Below, in pieces: positions 25,071-33,391 of a DNA stretch of 59,271 nt (position 1 is the first letter of the stretch; each line of letters starts with the position of its first letter). The translations under genes and the position numbers were made by a program. The stretch is from Mycobacterium sp. 1245805.9 (lineage in GTDB: Bacteria; Actinomycetota; Actinomycetes; Mycobacteriales; Mycobacteriaceae), in contig NZ_LZKR01000126.1 of the NCBI RefSeq assembly GCF_001672915.1, positions 1-59,271 on the forward strand, read 5' to 3'. Under the pieces are notes generated by a model. The model was not told where the DNA came from. It saw only the letters and a list, made by a program, of their open reading frames with translations, and did no database searches.

Positions 25071-25438
25071 CGCCGCGCGCTGTGGCGCACCGCGGCCCGG
25101 CGCCGAACATACAGCCCCCACGACAGCGCGACCAGCGCAAACGCGGTGAGCTGGACCCCCGTCAGCCAGTCGGCGGGATAGAGCGTCCCGGTGACGTAGT
25201 GGGCGATGAACCCGTCGGGCGGCAGCGCCGGCATGCCGGCATGGCGGCGCGCCCAGCGCTCGGCCCACGTCAGGGGGCAGTCCGTCCGCTTCGTGGCGAT
25301 GGCCGCGCCCCAGATCACCGCCGGCACGTGCAGCCAGATGGTGCGCCGCCAGCGCAGCGCGAGGAAACCTCCGATGACGACGTAGCCGATGAAGGCGAAG
25401 TGCAAGGCCACGATGAGCTCGACCGCGATCCCGTACAT
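25007..25438 (-). CDS. DUF2784 family membrane protein with altered C-terminus
   Basis: This is a 143-aa protein. The first 113 residues match DUF2784: 'ALHFAFIGYVVIGGFLALRW', 'IWLHVPAVIWGAAI', 'CPLTWAERWARR' and a last helix 'GVQLTAFALVALSWGLYVRR', giving three to four membrane helices. The final 30 residues are Arg/Ala/Gly-rich and come from reading into the truncated zeta-toxin DNA, so the native stop was probably lost in the same deletion. It starts 3 bases after the gluconokinase stop in the same operon. Function unknown. Confidence 0.75.
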   Translation of the reverse strand: MYGIAVELIVALHFAFIGYVVIGGFLALRWRRTIWLHVPAVIWGAAIATKRTDCPLTWAERWARRHAGMPALPPDGFIAHYVTGTLYPADWLTGVQLTAFALVALSWGLYVRRRAAVRHSARRGLHRRPARAARPGRPCGRTG

Positions 25439-25441
25439 CGG

Positions 25442-25954
25442 TCAGCCCCTCGCGAAGAAGGCATCGACGATCGCGTCGACGCTTTGACCGGCGTCCACGG
25501 TGGCGCCCGCCTCGTCGGCGCCGAGGGGTTCCAACGCGTCGAACTGGGATCGCAGCAACGCGGCCGGCATGAAATGTCCCGACCGCGCGGCCAGCCGGCC
25601 GCCGATCAGTTCCGGTGAACCGGCCAGATGCAGGAACTCGACCTCGGGGCAGTGCGCCCGGAGCTGGTCGCGGTATTTGCGTTTGAGCGCCGAGCAACTC
25701 GCCACCGCGCCGTCGCGGTGGCCGGCCAGCCATTCCCCGACCCGTTCGAGCCAGGGCTGGCGATCGTCGTCGTCGAGCGGTTCACCGGCGCTCATCTTGG
25801 CGATGTTCGCCGGCGGATGCAGGGTGTCGGCGTCCACGAACGGCACCGCCAGCCGTCGCGCCAGCGCCGTCCCCACCGTCGACTTGCCCGACCCCGAGAC
25901 ACCCATCACCACGACGGGTGGGCCGGCCCCTACTCGGCGAGGTTGCGGTTCCAT
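25442..25954 (-). CDS. gntK: Gluconokinase
   Basis: This is a 170-aa kinase that phosphorylates D-gluconate to 6-phosphogluconate. P-loop 'MGVSGSGKSTVG', 'FVDADTLHPPANIAKMSAGEPLDDDDRQPWL', given here in part as 'FVDADTLHPP' plus 'KMSAGEPLDDDDR', 'SCSALKRKYRDQLR' and 'RSGHFMPAALLRSQFDALE' are the standard GntK blocks. ATG 25954 overlaps the upstream gene by 25 bases. It lies within a lipT/phosphotransferase/gntK/DUF2784 run on the minus strand with no gluconate transporter nearby. Confidence 0.92.
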   Translation of the reverse strand: MEPQPRRVGAGPPVVVMGVSGSGKSTVGTALARRLAVPFVDADTLHPPANIAKMSAGEPLDDDDRQPWLERVGEWLAGHRDGAVASCSALKRKYRDQLRAHCPEVEFLHLAGSPELIGGRLAARSGHFMPAALLRSQFDALEPLGADEAGATVDAGQSVDAIVDAFFARG

Positions 25955-27927
25955 TCCACCCAGCCGACACCGCTGCGGCCGTCCGCGGTTTTGACACCGA
26001 CCCAGGCGCGCGGGAACTGGCTCACGCGCCCGTCTTTGGCAAGCATGCGCACCGGGGCGTGGCCGCGCGCCTCGATGTCCGCGGTGATGTCACCGGGGCG
26101 CAGGTCGACGGTGGCGTTCAGCGGTAACCCGTTGTCGCCGAACGTTTCCCGCGAGGCGACGGTGTCCAGCTCGGTGACGTTGTGCGCGGCGTCCTGCACG
26201 TAGCCGATGCTGAACGTCGGGGCGCCCGGGATGCGGATGTTCACGCCGTGCAGGTGGGTGCCGTCGTCGAGGTGCAGCGCGCTCCAGATCCAGTCCATGC
26301 TCCACCAGTCGCGCACGCCCCACGAGTGGTCGCGCTGCCCGGGGACCGAGTCGACGCGGTAGCTGGTGTCGCCGATCGTGACGGTTCCCGAGACGCGGCA
26401 AGGGATTTCGTAGCGCGTCGTCAGCCGGTACTTGTACGGGGCGCCGTCGGTGGCCCACTCCAAATTCATCGCCATTTCGACCGGAGTGCCCGGCTCGCCG
26501 CGCAGCAAGGCCGACGGGTCCGGGTAGGCGCGGGCCTGGGCGCGCACGTCGACCCGATAGGCCTGCAGCGGGGCGCCGGCGGAGTGGTCGAGCTCGAAGG
26601 CGTCGCTGCGCAACGCCCATGGGTCGGTCGGCAGTGGGACCTCGGCGTCGACGGCGACGGTCGGCAGGTCGGGGCCGCACAGCAGGACGTGCACCAGGGC
26701 GTGCTGCTGGTTGGCGATCAGGCCGAGGCGAAACCAGCCGCCCAATCCCTGTGCCGCATCGGCGAAGTCGGCATACCAGCTCTCGCTCCACAGCGGCTCG
26801 TCGGTCGGGTCATGGGCGAGCTCGTCGTCCTCCGACGGCCGCAGCGGCTCCGACTTGGTCGCGGCGGGCAGGGTCGCCAGCGCGTCGGTGTCGAGCACGT
26901 GTTCGCAGTTGCGTTGCAGCATCGTCATGAACATCCGGTCGCCGCGGTCGGTGCGCTCCACCAGCATCGACGAGATGATCGCCATCATCACCCCGAAAAA
27001 GGTTTGGCGGCGAACACCTTCGGCGACATGGGCCAGGCTGACGGGCGGCTGCGGGCCCAGCGCGTCGTGGTACGCGCGCAGGAACTCGTCGTAGTGGTCC
27101 CGACGATCCTGCGCCCGCAGCGCGCAGCCGAGGAAGTACGCCAGGTCCGTGAACGCCGGTCCCCAGGAAACCGTCTGCCAATCGACCACAGTCAGCGCGC
27201 GGTCGGCCCCGTCGGTGCCGAACAGCATGTTGTCCAGGCGGTAGTCGCCGTGCACCAGGCCACGGATCCGGTCGGGCTCCGACTCGGCCGCGATGTAACC
27301 GTCGAACGCGGCGACCAGGTGCTCGCACACGACGCGGTGCTCGGGCGCGATCTGGTCGCCGTACCGGTCGATGAAGCCAGCGTACAGCGACGCGATCATC
27401 GCCTGATTGAGCGGCGTCTCGCGGTTGAGCCACGGCGCATCGGCCAGCGACGGATCTCCGAGTAGCGGGCCGTGCAGCCGCCCCAATTCGACGACGCCGA
27501 TGCGGGCCTGTTCCGGTGTGGCGCCGGCGATTTCGTCGCCCACGACGGCGGGCCCGGCGTCGCCGAGCAGCAGATCGAACACGCCCGTGGCGGTGTCGAC
27601 GGCCGCGTGGTAGCACGGCGCTATCGGCCCGCCCAAGCGCGGCGCAATATCGCCGTAGAAGCGGACTTCACGCTCGTAGAGGCCCAGGGCCGACCCCGTC
27701 TGCCGGCTCACCGGATCGGAGGCCGCGACCTTCAGCACCACCGATTCCGGCCCCCCGGCGTCGGGATCGGCATAGCTGAGCCGGACGCGGTAGCACTCGC
27801 TCATCTGTCCGGTGCCGATGCGTTCCACGGCGAAGTCGGCGACGGGTCCGGAGCCGAGCGCGGCGGCCAGCCAGGAGGCGGTGAGGTTATCGGGTCGCTC
27901 GATGACCTGCTCGGTGTCGGCGTGCAT
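25930..27927 (-). CDS. APH-type phosphotransferase fused to a lipocalin/cyclase-like domain
   Basis: This is a 665-aa protein. The N-terminal half (about residues 1-345) is an aminoglycoside-phosphotransferase/EcKinase-like kinase: 'GLVHGDYRLDNMLF' holds the catalytic Asp (H-G-D-x4-N) and 'VVDWQTVSWGP' the metal-binding Asp. The C-terminal half (about 370-665) is a beta-rich domain ('RYEIPCRVSGTVTIG', 'DHSWGVRDWWSMDWIWSALH') of the hydroxyneurosporene-synthase/tocopherol-cyclase-like type found in mycobacterial DUF7064/7065 proteins (naming from memory). It may phosphorylate a lipophilic alcohol held by the second domain. It lies 19 bases after lipT and overlaps gntK. Confidence 0.8.
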   Translation of the reverse strand: MHADTEQVIERPDNLTASWLAAALGSGPVADFAVERIGTGQMSECYRVRLSYADPDAGGPESVVLKVAASDPVSRQTGSALGLYEREVRFYGDIAPRLGGPIAPCYHAAVDTATGVFDLLLGDAGPAVVGDEIAGATPEQARIGVVELGRLHGPLLGDPSLADAPWLNRETPLNQAMIASLYAGFIDRYGDQIAPEHRVVCEHLVAAFDGYIAAESEPDRIRGLVHGDYRLDNMLFGTDGADRALTVVDWQTVSWGPAFTDLAYFLGCALRAQDRRDHYDEFLRAYHDALGPQPPVSLAHVAEGVRRQTFFGVMMAIISSMLVERTDRGDRMFMTMLQRNCEHVLDTDALATLPAATKSEPLRPSEDDELAHDPTDEPLWSESWYADFADAAQGLGGWFRLGLIANQQHALVHVLLCGPDLPTVAVDAEVPLPTDPWALRSDAFELDHSAGAPLQAYRVDVRAQARAYPDPSALLRGEPGTPVEMAMNLEWATDGAPYKYRLTTRYEIPCRVSGTVTIGDTSYRVDSVPGQRDHSWGVRDWWSMDWIWSALHLDDGTHLHGVNIRIPGAPTFSIGYVQDAAHNVTELDTVASRETFGDNGLPLNATVDLRPGDITADIEARGHAPVRMLAKDGRVSQFPRAWVGVKTADGRSGVGWVEWNRNLAE

Positions 27928-27946
27928 GAGGGTCTAGCGTGCCAGG

Positions 27947-29473
27947 TCACTGCGCAAGTGAGAAGCCGTCCCAGGCGATCCGGCGGTGCGGGTGCGGATC
28001 GAACTCGATCCGGCTCTTGCGGTCGAACACCATCACGGCGCGGTCGGCGCGGGTGTACGGGGGCCAGTCGTCGCCCGGCGAACCGGTGCGGCTGAAGGAC
28101 CGCCACCGCCGCTGCACATGGTTGCTGACCTTCAGCGCCGCGCGCCGGTCGGCGGCGGCGGTCAGCAGCGCGCCGAACCGGGTGCGGTAGACGTCGAAGA
28201 CGGCCAGCAACTCGGTGGCATGCGTGGCGCCCAGACCCGACCAGCGCAGCGTCCGCGGGGCGTAGTCGTAGCGGTAGAGGTAGGTGGGTGCGTGGTTGCC
28301 ATGCGCCTCGGCGATCTGCCAGGCCGCCGAGCTGAACGCGAAGTCGCCGCCGAGCTGGATGCAGGCCGACGGCGCCGGGTAGTCGGGATAGGCGGCGGTA
28401 ATGCGCTCGCGGGCAGCGGGATCCGTGTCCGCCAGCAGCTCTTCGATCATCGATTGGTTCGTCGGCAACATCTTGAGGAAGCGGGTGAACAGGCGGCCCT
28501 CTTCGGCGTTGGTGCCCACGATGAGCGGCACCTTGTGCGCCCGGCCGGACCGCATCGCCTCGACGGGGTCGACGGGCAGGACGTCGTCGCCGACGACCGG
28601 GCCGATCGGGAACGCGCCCAACCGGCTTTCCATGCCCTGGTCGATCAGCCGGTGCTGCGTTTCCACCAGTTGCGCCGCGGACGCCTGCATCACCGCGTGC
28701 GCGCCGTCCTGCGGGCGCACGCCGAGCAGCCCGGCGAAGCGCTTCGCGAACTCGACGGCGATCTCCCCCGACCGCACCAACCCCGACGCTGGGCTTTCCG
28801 AGATCGCCTGCGCGAAAAGGCCTTCGGCGGCGGGCACGGCCAGCAACGTGGAGGTGATGCAGGCGCCGGCGCTCTCACCGAAGATCGTGACATTGCCGGG
28901 GTCTCCGCCGAATTCGGCGATGTTGTCCCGGATCCACTCAAGGGCCAGCACCAGGTCGCGCAGGTACAGGTTGCTGTCGATTTTGATGTCGCGCGTCGAC
29001 AGCGACGACAGGTCCAGGCATCCCAGCGCGCCGAGGCGGTAGTTGACCGACACGTACACGCAACCGCGGCGCGCCAGCGCGGCGCCGTCGTAGAGCGGGG
29101 TGGCCGAGCTGCCCATGATGTAGCCGCCGCCGTGAACGAAGACCATGACGGGCAGCGCCTCGTCCGCCGCCACCTCGGGCGTGACGACGTTGAGGGTGAG
29201 GCAGTCCTCGCTCATCGGCTGGTAGCGGCCGACACCGAGCATGGTGTAGCGGCGCTGCTGGGGCGCGCAGTTGCCGAAGCCGTGGCAGTGCCGCACGCCC
29301 GACCACCGCGGCGCGGGTTGCGGCGCCCGGAATCGCAGGGCTCCCACCGGCGGGCGGGCGTAAGGGATGGACCGCCAGCGGTTTACGCCGTCGCGGGTGA
29401 AGCCTTCGACGATGCCGGCGGTCGTGCGGGCGCGAATGATGCGCTCATGCATACAAGTGACGGTAGCCGACAC
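27947..29473 (-). CDS. lipT: Carboxylesterase LipT (type-B esterase)
   Basis: This is a 508-aa protein from GTG 29473 (ATG 29452 is an equally good start; neither has a clear ribosome binding site). It has the alpha/beta-hydrolase type-B carboxylesterase signature 'FGESAGACITSTLL' with the nucleophile Ser, oxyanion hole 'FVHGGGYIMGS', the acid Glu in 'VGTNAEEGRLF' and the His in 'GATHATELLAVF'. M. tuberculosis LipT (Rv2045c, about 511 aa) lies in the same place between pncA and lppI. It should hydrolyse short-chain esters. It is divergent from lppI over 59 bases. Confidence 0.93.
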   Translation of the reverse strand: MSATVTCMHERIIRARTTAGIVEGFTRDGVNRWRSIPYARPPVGALRFRAPQPAPRWSGVRHCHGFGNCAPQQRRYTMLGVGRYQPMSEDCLTLNVVTPEVAADEALPVMVFVHGGGYIMGSSATPLYDGAALARRGCVYVSVNYRLGALGCLDLSSLSTRDIKIDSNLYLRDLVLALEWIRDNIAEFGGDPGNVTIFGESAGACITSTLLAVPAAEGLFAQAISESPASGLVRSGEIAVEFAKRFAGLLGVRPQDGAHAVMQASAAQLVETQHRLIDQGMESRLGAFPIGPVVGDDVLPVDPVEAMRSGRAHKVPLIVGTNAEEGRLFTRFLKMLPTNQSMIEELLADTDPAARERITAAYPDYPAPSACIQLGGDFAFSSAAWQIAEAHGNHAPTYLYRYDYAPRTLRWSGLGATHATELLAVFDVYRTRFGALLTAAADRRAALKVSNHVQRRWRSFSRTGSPGDDWPPYTRADRAVMVFDRKSRIEFDPHPHRRIAWDGFSLAQ

Positions 29474-29532
29474 CGCGCCGGTAGCGCGCGGCTAGCGATC
29501 GAATCGCCGGGCGTGGCGGCTAGCCTGACGGG

Positions 29533-30210
29533 ATGCGGATCGCCGCGGTGCTCGCCGTGCCATTGCTGCTCGCCGGATGCTCGCATCTCGGGGGCAACTC
29601 GGGGCAGCCGCAGACCACTACGCAGCCCCCCGCGACCACATCGGCCGGAGCGTCGGCCAGCAAACCCGCAGCGCCGTCTGGGACGCCCGGGCCCGGGACC
29701 ACGATCGCCGACGTCATCGCCTGGATCGAGGCAGCTCACCCTGCGGATCCCGGTCGCTATCACAGCGCCGCCCGGGAGGGCGCCACCACGCCGCTCGGCA
29801 ACGACGTCGCCCTGACCGTTCAAGGGGGCAAGGTGTCCTGCATGACCGATTCCAAGCACACCGGCGGCGCGCTGACGTGTCTGGTCGCCCTGACCAATCC
29901 CCCGCCCCGCCCGGACACGGCCTACGGCGACTGGAAGGGCGGCTGGGTGGACTTCGACGGAACGAACCTCCAGGTGGGGTCGGCGCGCGCCGATCCGGGT
30001 CCGTTCCTCAACGGCAACGGGCCCGAACTGGCGAACGGCGATTCGTTGTCGTTCGGCGATTACCGCTGCCGCGCCGACGATTCGGGCCTCGTCTGCGTCA
30101 ACTACGCTCATCAGTCGGCGGTGCGGTTCGCCGCCGCCGGCATCCAGCCGTTCGGCTGCCTGAAGCCGGTGCCACCGCCGGACGGGGTGGGTGTCGCGTT
30201 CGGCTGCTGA
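29533..30210 (+). CDS. lppI: Lipoprotein LppI
   Basis: This is a 225-aa protein. The signal peptide 'MRIAAVLAVPLLLAGC' ends in a canonical LAGC lipobox (Cys about residue 16), followed by a Thr/Pro/Ser/Ala linker and a domain of about 160 residues. That domain has four Cys that could form two disulfides ('KVSCMTD', 'ALTCLVAL', 'DYRCRADD', 'GLVCVNY'), and there are two more Cys near the end. Position and length match Rv2046/lppI. It is anchored to the outer face of the inner membrane; function unknown. It is the last backbone gene before the accessory island. Confidence 0.9.
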   Translation: MRIAAVLAVPLLLAGCSHLGGNSGQPQTTTQPPATTSAGASASKPAAPSGTPGPGTTIADVIAWIEAAHPADPGRYHSAAREGATTPLGNDVALTVQGGKVSCMTDSKHTGGALTCLVALTNPPPRPDTAYGDWKGGWVDFDGTNLQVGSARADPGPFLNGNGPELANGDSLSFGDYRCRADDSGLVCVNYAHQSAVRFAAAGIQPFGCLKPVPPPDGVGVAFGC

Positions 30211-30262
30211 CTGGCGCCCCGAATTTGCTGCAGCCGCGGTTTCGGCGTGGGACCATTTGCCG

Positions 30263-31117
30263 ATGGACCGCGACGATCCCGAAAAGCGCATCGCCGACCT
30301 GGAGCGTCAGCTCGCTGAGCAAAAGCGCATCGCCGAGCTGGAACGTCAACTGGCCGAGGCCAAGGCGGCCGCCGGCCAGAACCCCGGCGAGGGGCAGTCG
30401 CCGTCGTTCTTCTCGGTGCAAACGGGTACGAGCCAGGGTGGCGACGAGCGCGCGCGCCAGTACGCGGAGTCGTTGTGGGAGGGTTTGCGCTCCGGCGGGC
30501 CGGCGGGGCCCGGCGGGCCTTCGGGCCCCGAGATGGCCCAGCATCGAGAGGCGTTCATGCAAGCGGCGGCCCAGGCGGGCCTGTCGCAGGAGCAGATCGA
30601 CAACATCTTCAAGCACGGAAAAGCGACGTTCAAGGTCGGCCATTCGGTGGTGTATTCGGGCCAGGGCTCCGCCCCGGAATACCGCGCATTCTCCGGCACG
30701 GCACCGCCACCCCCCTATGCGCAACAGGTCGGCTCGAGACACCAAGTGGCGCAGGGCCGCCGGCGCGAACGAGGCGGGAGCGTCTGGGCCAATCGTTTCG
30801 GGGCGATCGCCGGGACCATCGGTCTCTGCGTCGGCGGCGCGTCGGCGCTGACCGCGACGATGCCGTCGACCGCGCTGTGGACAAGCCCAATCGTGTGCGA
30901 CAGCGGCTACCAGCTGGCGTACAACACCTCGCACTACAGCTACAAGCCCGGCCAGTCGGGAACCAGCGTGGACTTCGAGTGCGTCAACGGCGCCGACTCG
31001 TACGACCCCAGTTGGTTCGCGATCGATGCGCTCCAGACCTTGGCGTTCGCTGTGATCGCGGGCGTCCTGGTGGCTATCGGTTTTGTGGTCTGGCGCCAGT
31101 TCGGCAAGCCCGCGTGA
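30263..31117 (+). CDS. Coiled-coil, two-helix membrane protein
   Basis: This is a 284-aa protein from ATG 30263. The first 40 residues repeat 'KRIADLERQLAEQ' and 'KRIAELERQLAEA', a strong coiled coil. A Gly/Pro-rich middle and a helix 'RFGAIAGTIGLCVGGASALTA' follow, then an external loop of about 60 residues with two Cys ('PIVCDSGYQLAYN', 'VDFECVNGAD') and a last helix 'TLAFAVIAGVLVAIGFVVW'. The coiled-coil start resembles that of several unrelated mycobacterial proteins. I do not recognise the family. It follows lppI by 52 bases and converges on an SDR gene, ending 3 bases from it. Confidence 0.75.
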   Translation: MDRDDPEKRIADLERQLAEQKRIAELERQLAEAKAAAGQNPGEGQSPSFFSVQTGTSQGGDERARQYAESLWEGLRSGGPAGPGGPSGPEMAQHREAFMQAAAQAGLSQEQIDNIFKHGKATFKVGHSVVYSGQGSAPEYRAFSGTAPPPPYAQQVGSRHQVAQGRRRERGGSVWANRFGAIAGTIGLCVGGASALTATMPSTALWTSPIVCDSGYQLAYNTSHYSYKPGQSGTSVDFECVNGADSYDPSWFAIDALQTLAFAVIAGVLVAIGFVVWRQFGKPA

Positions 31118-31120
31118 GCC

Positions 31121-32086
31121 CTAGCGCGGCCGGTCACTGACGGCCGCGAACAGCTCCGTCATCTCGTCGGCGGGTCCGCCCGGGACGGTGTAGCCCGCCT
31201 CGTCCCGAATCTCGTCGAGGTGATCGCGCACGTCCTCGACGGACAGCCCGGGGCGGTGGAAGCCCCTTGTCCTGCCGATGAAGAAGCGGGCGACGTGCCC
31301 GGCGCCGACCGTGTAGATCTCGCCGGAAGCCGGGCACTCGCGGTGCACCAGGAAGGCCGCCACCGGAGCCACCAGCGCAGGGTCCAGTTTTCGGAGGTAT
31401 TGTCCGACAAGGTCATCCAACACGGCCTGGTTCTCGCCGGGCTGCTGCCCGGTCGCGTGCTCGACTTCGCGCGCCAGCATCCGGGTGTAGGCGATCGGCG
31501 CGATGGCGTTGACCTTGATGTTGTGGCCCGCCCCCTCGGCAGCCAGCACCCGGGTGAAACCGATCAATCCGGTCTTGGCCGCGCCGTAGTTGCTCATGCG
31601 TTCGGCGCCAAGGATTCCCGCCGCCGAGCAGGTGTTCAGTATCCGGCCGTAGCCCCGTTCGCGCATCAGGTTCCACGCGGGTCGCGTCACGTGGAACGCG
31701 CCCTTCAGGTGCACGTCGATGAGCGGTTCCAGCCGGTCGGCCGTCATGTCCGCGAACGGCGCGTCACCGACGATCCCGGCGTTGTTGATCACGATGTCCA
31801 CCCGCCCCCAGGCGCGCAGCGCCGTGTCGATGATCGCCTGTCCGCCTTCGGGGGTCGTCACGCTGTGGGTGTCGGCCACGGCCTCGCCACCCCGGTCGCG
31901 GATTTCGGCGGCGGCGGCGCGTGCAGCCTCGCCGTCGGCGCCGTCCCCCGTTACCGATCCCCCGACGTCGTTGACGACGACGCGCGCGCCGCGCGAGGCG
32001 AGCAACTGCGCGTACTGCCTGCCCAGGCCGCCGCCGGCGCCGGTGATCACGGCGACCTGATCGTCGAACCGGAGCTCGTTGGTCAC
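31121..32086 (-). CDS. SDR family oxidoreductase, 3-hydroxyacyl-CoA dehydrogenase (MFE-2)-like
   Basis: This is a 321-aa protein from GTG 32086, overlapping the P450 stop (GTGA). It has the Rossmann motif 'VITGAGGGLGRQYA' and 'VVNDVGGSVTGDG' as in the long SDRs of the 17beta-HSD4/MFE-2 type, 'NNAGIVGD', and a catalytic Ser-Tyr-Lys set ('NTCSAAGILG', 'YGAAKTGL'). The C-terminal extension (about 265-321) is typical of this subgroup. It probably oxidises a hydroxyl on a steroid, terpenoid or acyl-CoA side chain. Co-transcription with the P450 suggests hydroxylation followed by oxidation. Confidence 0.88.
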   Translation of the reverse strand: MTNELRFDDQVAVITGAGGGLGRQYAQLLASRGARVVVNDVGGSVTGDGADGEAARAAAAEIRDRGGEAVADTHSVTTPEGGQAIIDTALRAWGRVDIVINNAGIVGDAPFADMTADRLEPLIDVHLKGAFHVTRPAWNLMRERGYGRILNTCSAAGILGAERMSNYGAAKTGLIGFTRVLAAEGAGHNIKVNAIAPIAYTRMLAREVEHATGQQPGENQAVLDDLVGQYLRKLDPALVAPVAAFLVHRECPASGEIYTVGAGHVARFFIGRTRGFHRPGLSVEDVRDHLDEIRDEAGYTVPGGPADEMTELFAAVSDRPR

Positions 32087-33306
32087 CAGCTGACCGGAAG
32101 TTCTTTCATGCCATAGATATTGGCGTGCTTGAATTTCAGCTCATCGGGCGGTACCGCCAGTTTGAGCCCGGGTAGCCGGCGCGCCAGCGTTGCGAACGCG
32201 ACCTGCATCTCGACGCGAGCCAGGTTCGCCCCGATGCACTGGTGCACCCCGTAGCCGAAGCCCAAGTGCCCGCGGGTGTTTCGGTCGATGTCGAAGGATT
32301 CGGGATTGTCGACGAATTCGGCATCCCAGTTTCCGGCGAGGAGGCTCATCATGACGAACTCCCCGGCACGGATCAGCTGACCACCGATCATGAGGTCTTC
32401 GGTCGCCACGCGATCGACCTGGCTGTGCACGATGGTGAGGTAGCGCATCAGCTCTTCGACGATGTTCGCGACGACGGCGGGATCGTCGGTTTGCCCCAGG
32501 CGCTCGAACACATCCGGATGTTGCAGCAGCGCAACCGTTCCCAGCGAGATCATGTTGGCGGTGGTTTCGTGGCCGGCCTGCATCATGATCACGCTGTTCA
32601 TGGCCGTGGTGGCATGGTCGAGTTGGCCCGTCGCCACATATTCGGTGACCAAACGGCTGATCAAGTCGTCGCCGGGTTCGCGCTCCTTGCGCTGCACCAA
32701 CTCCTCGATGTAGGCATACATCGCACCGAAGGCTTGCCCTCGCTCCTCGTCGGTGCACCTGTGGTCCAACCCCACTGTGGTGTTGTGCTGGAAGAGCCCG
32801 AGATCGTCCGGCGGCACTCCAAGCAACAGCGCGATCACCATTGACGGCACCGGCAAGGCGAATTCACGCACCAGGTCGGCCGGCGTGCCGCCTTCGATCA
32901 TCTGGCCCAGGTAGTGATCGACCATGTCCTGGATGTGCGGCCGCATCGATTCGCAACGTCTGAAGGTGAAGTTGCTTGTCATCATGCGCCGCAATCGCTG
33001 ATGCTCGGGATCATCGGTGCGTGCGAACATCACCGGAATTTTATTGTCGGCGTCCCTCGGCATGGTGGAGTCCGGAATTGTCTTGGCGGACAGACGGGGA
33101 TCGACCAGCGCCGCCCTGATGTCCCGGTAGCGGCTCACCACCCAGACCGGGTTGCCCTGGAACATCGCCTTTCGGAGCCCGGGCTGCTCCCGCCAGTCCG
33201 CGAACTCGGGCGGGGGCGCAAACGGACATTGCGCCGCCCGCGGAACGGGCAGTACCGGAAGATCGGCGTCAGAGCGGACTTCGGAAGCTGTTGACATCAC
33301 CGGCAT
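32083..33306 (-). CDS. Cytochrome P450 (CYP105-like)
   Basis: This is a 407-aa soluble bacterial P450. I-helix 'MQAGHETTANMI' (acid-alcohol type pair E-T-T), K-helix ExxR 'EELMRYL' and heme loop 'FGYGVHQCIGANLAR' with the Cys thiolate ligand are present. The '-KELPVSW' ending resembles CYP105. It is followed by an overlapping SDR gene and is divergent from a TetR gene with two palindromic operators between them, so that TetR probably controls it. No ferredoxin gene lies next to it. ATG 33297 is an alternative start. Confidence 0.94.
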   Translation of the reverse strand: MPVMSTASEVRSDADLPVLPVPRAAQCPFAPPPEFADWREQPGLRKAMFQGNPVWVVSRYRDIRAALVDPRLSAKTIPDSTMPRDADNKIPVMFARTDDPEHQRLRRMMTSNFTFRRCESMRPHIQDMVDHYLGQMIEGGTPADLVREFALPVPSMVIALLLGVPPDDLGLFQHNTTVGLDHRCTDEERGQAFGAMYAYIEELVQRKEREPGDDLISRLVTEYVATGQLDHATTAMNSVIMMQAGHETTANMISLGTVALLQHPDVFERLGQTDDPAVVANIVEELMRYLTIVHSQVDRVATEDLMIGGQLIRAGEFVMMSLLAGNWDAEFVDNPESFDIDRNTRGHLGFGYGVHQCIGANLARVEMQVAFATLARRLPGLKLAVPPDELKFKHANIYGMKELPVSW

Positions 33307-33317
33307 TTCCTACTAAG

Positions 33318-33380
33318 TGGCAGATAGCTGTCAATTACCAAGAGCGTAGAACCCAGCCAACTGACAGTCAACCGTCAGTT
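33318..33380. promoter_or_regulatory. Two TetR operator-like palindromes, P450/TetR divergent region
   Basis: TGGCAGATAGCTGTCA (33318-33333) is a 6-4-6 inverted repeat with one mismatch. AACTGAC (33359-33365) and GTCAGTT (33374-33380) are perfect 7-bp arms with an 8-base spacer that itself contains AGTCA. Both lie in the 85-base gap between the divergent P450 and TetR genes, the second ending 11 bases before the TetR start. They differ in spacing from the TGACT-NN-AGTCA sites further right, so a different regulator is likely. Confidence 0.6.
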
Positions 33381-33391
33381 AGGCTGTCGCC

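Noticed and set aside
24021..25733. A 570-codon minus-strand open frame
   Set aside because: It runs antisense through the DoxX repeat tail and across DUF2784 and gntK in another frame; the Ser/Arg/Ala-rich product mirrors the repeats on the plus strand.
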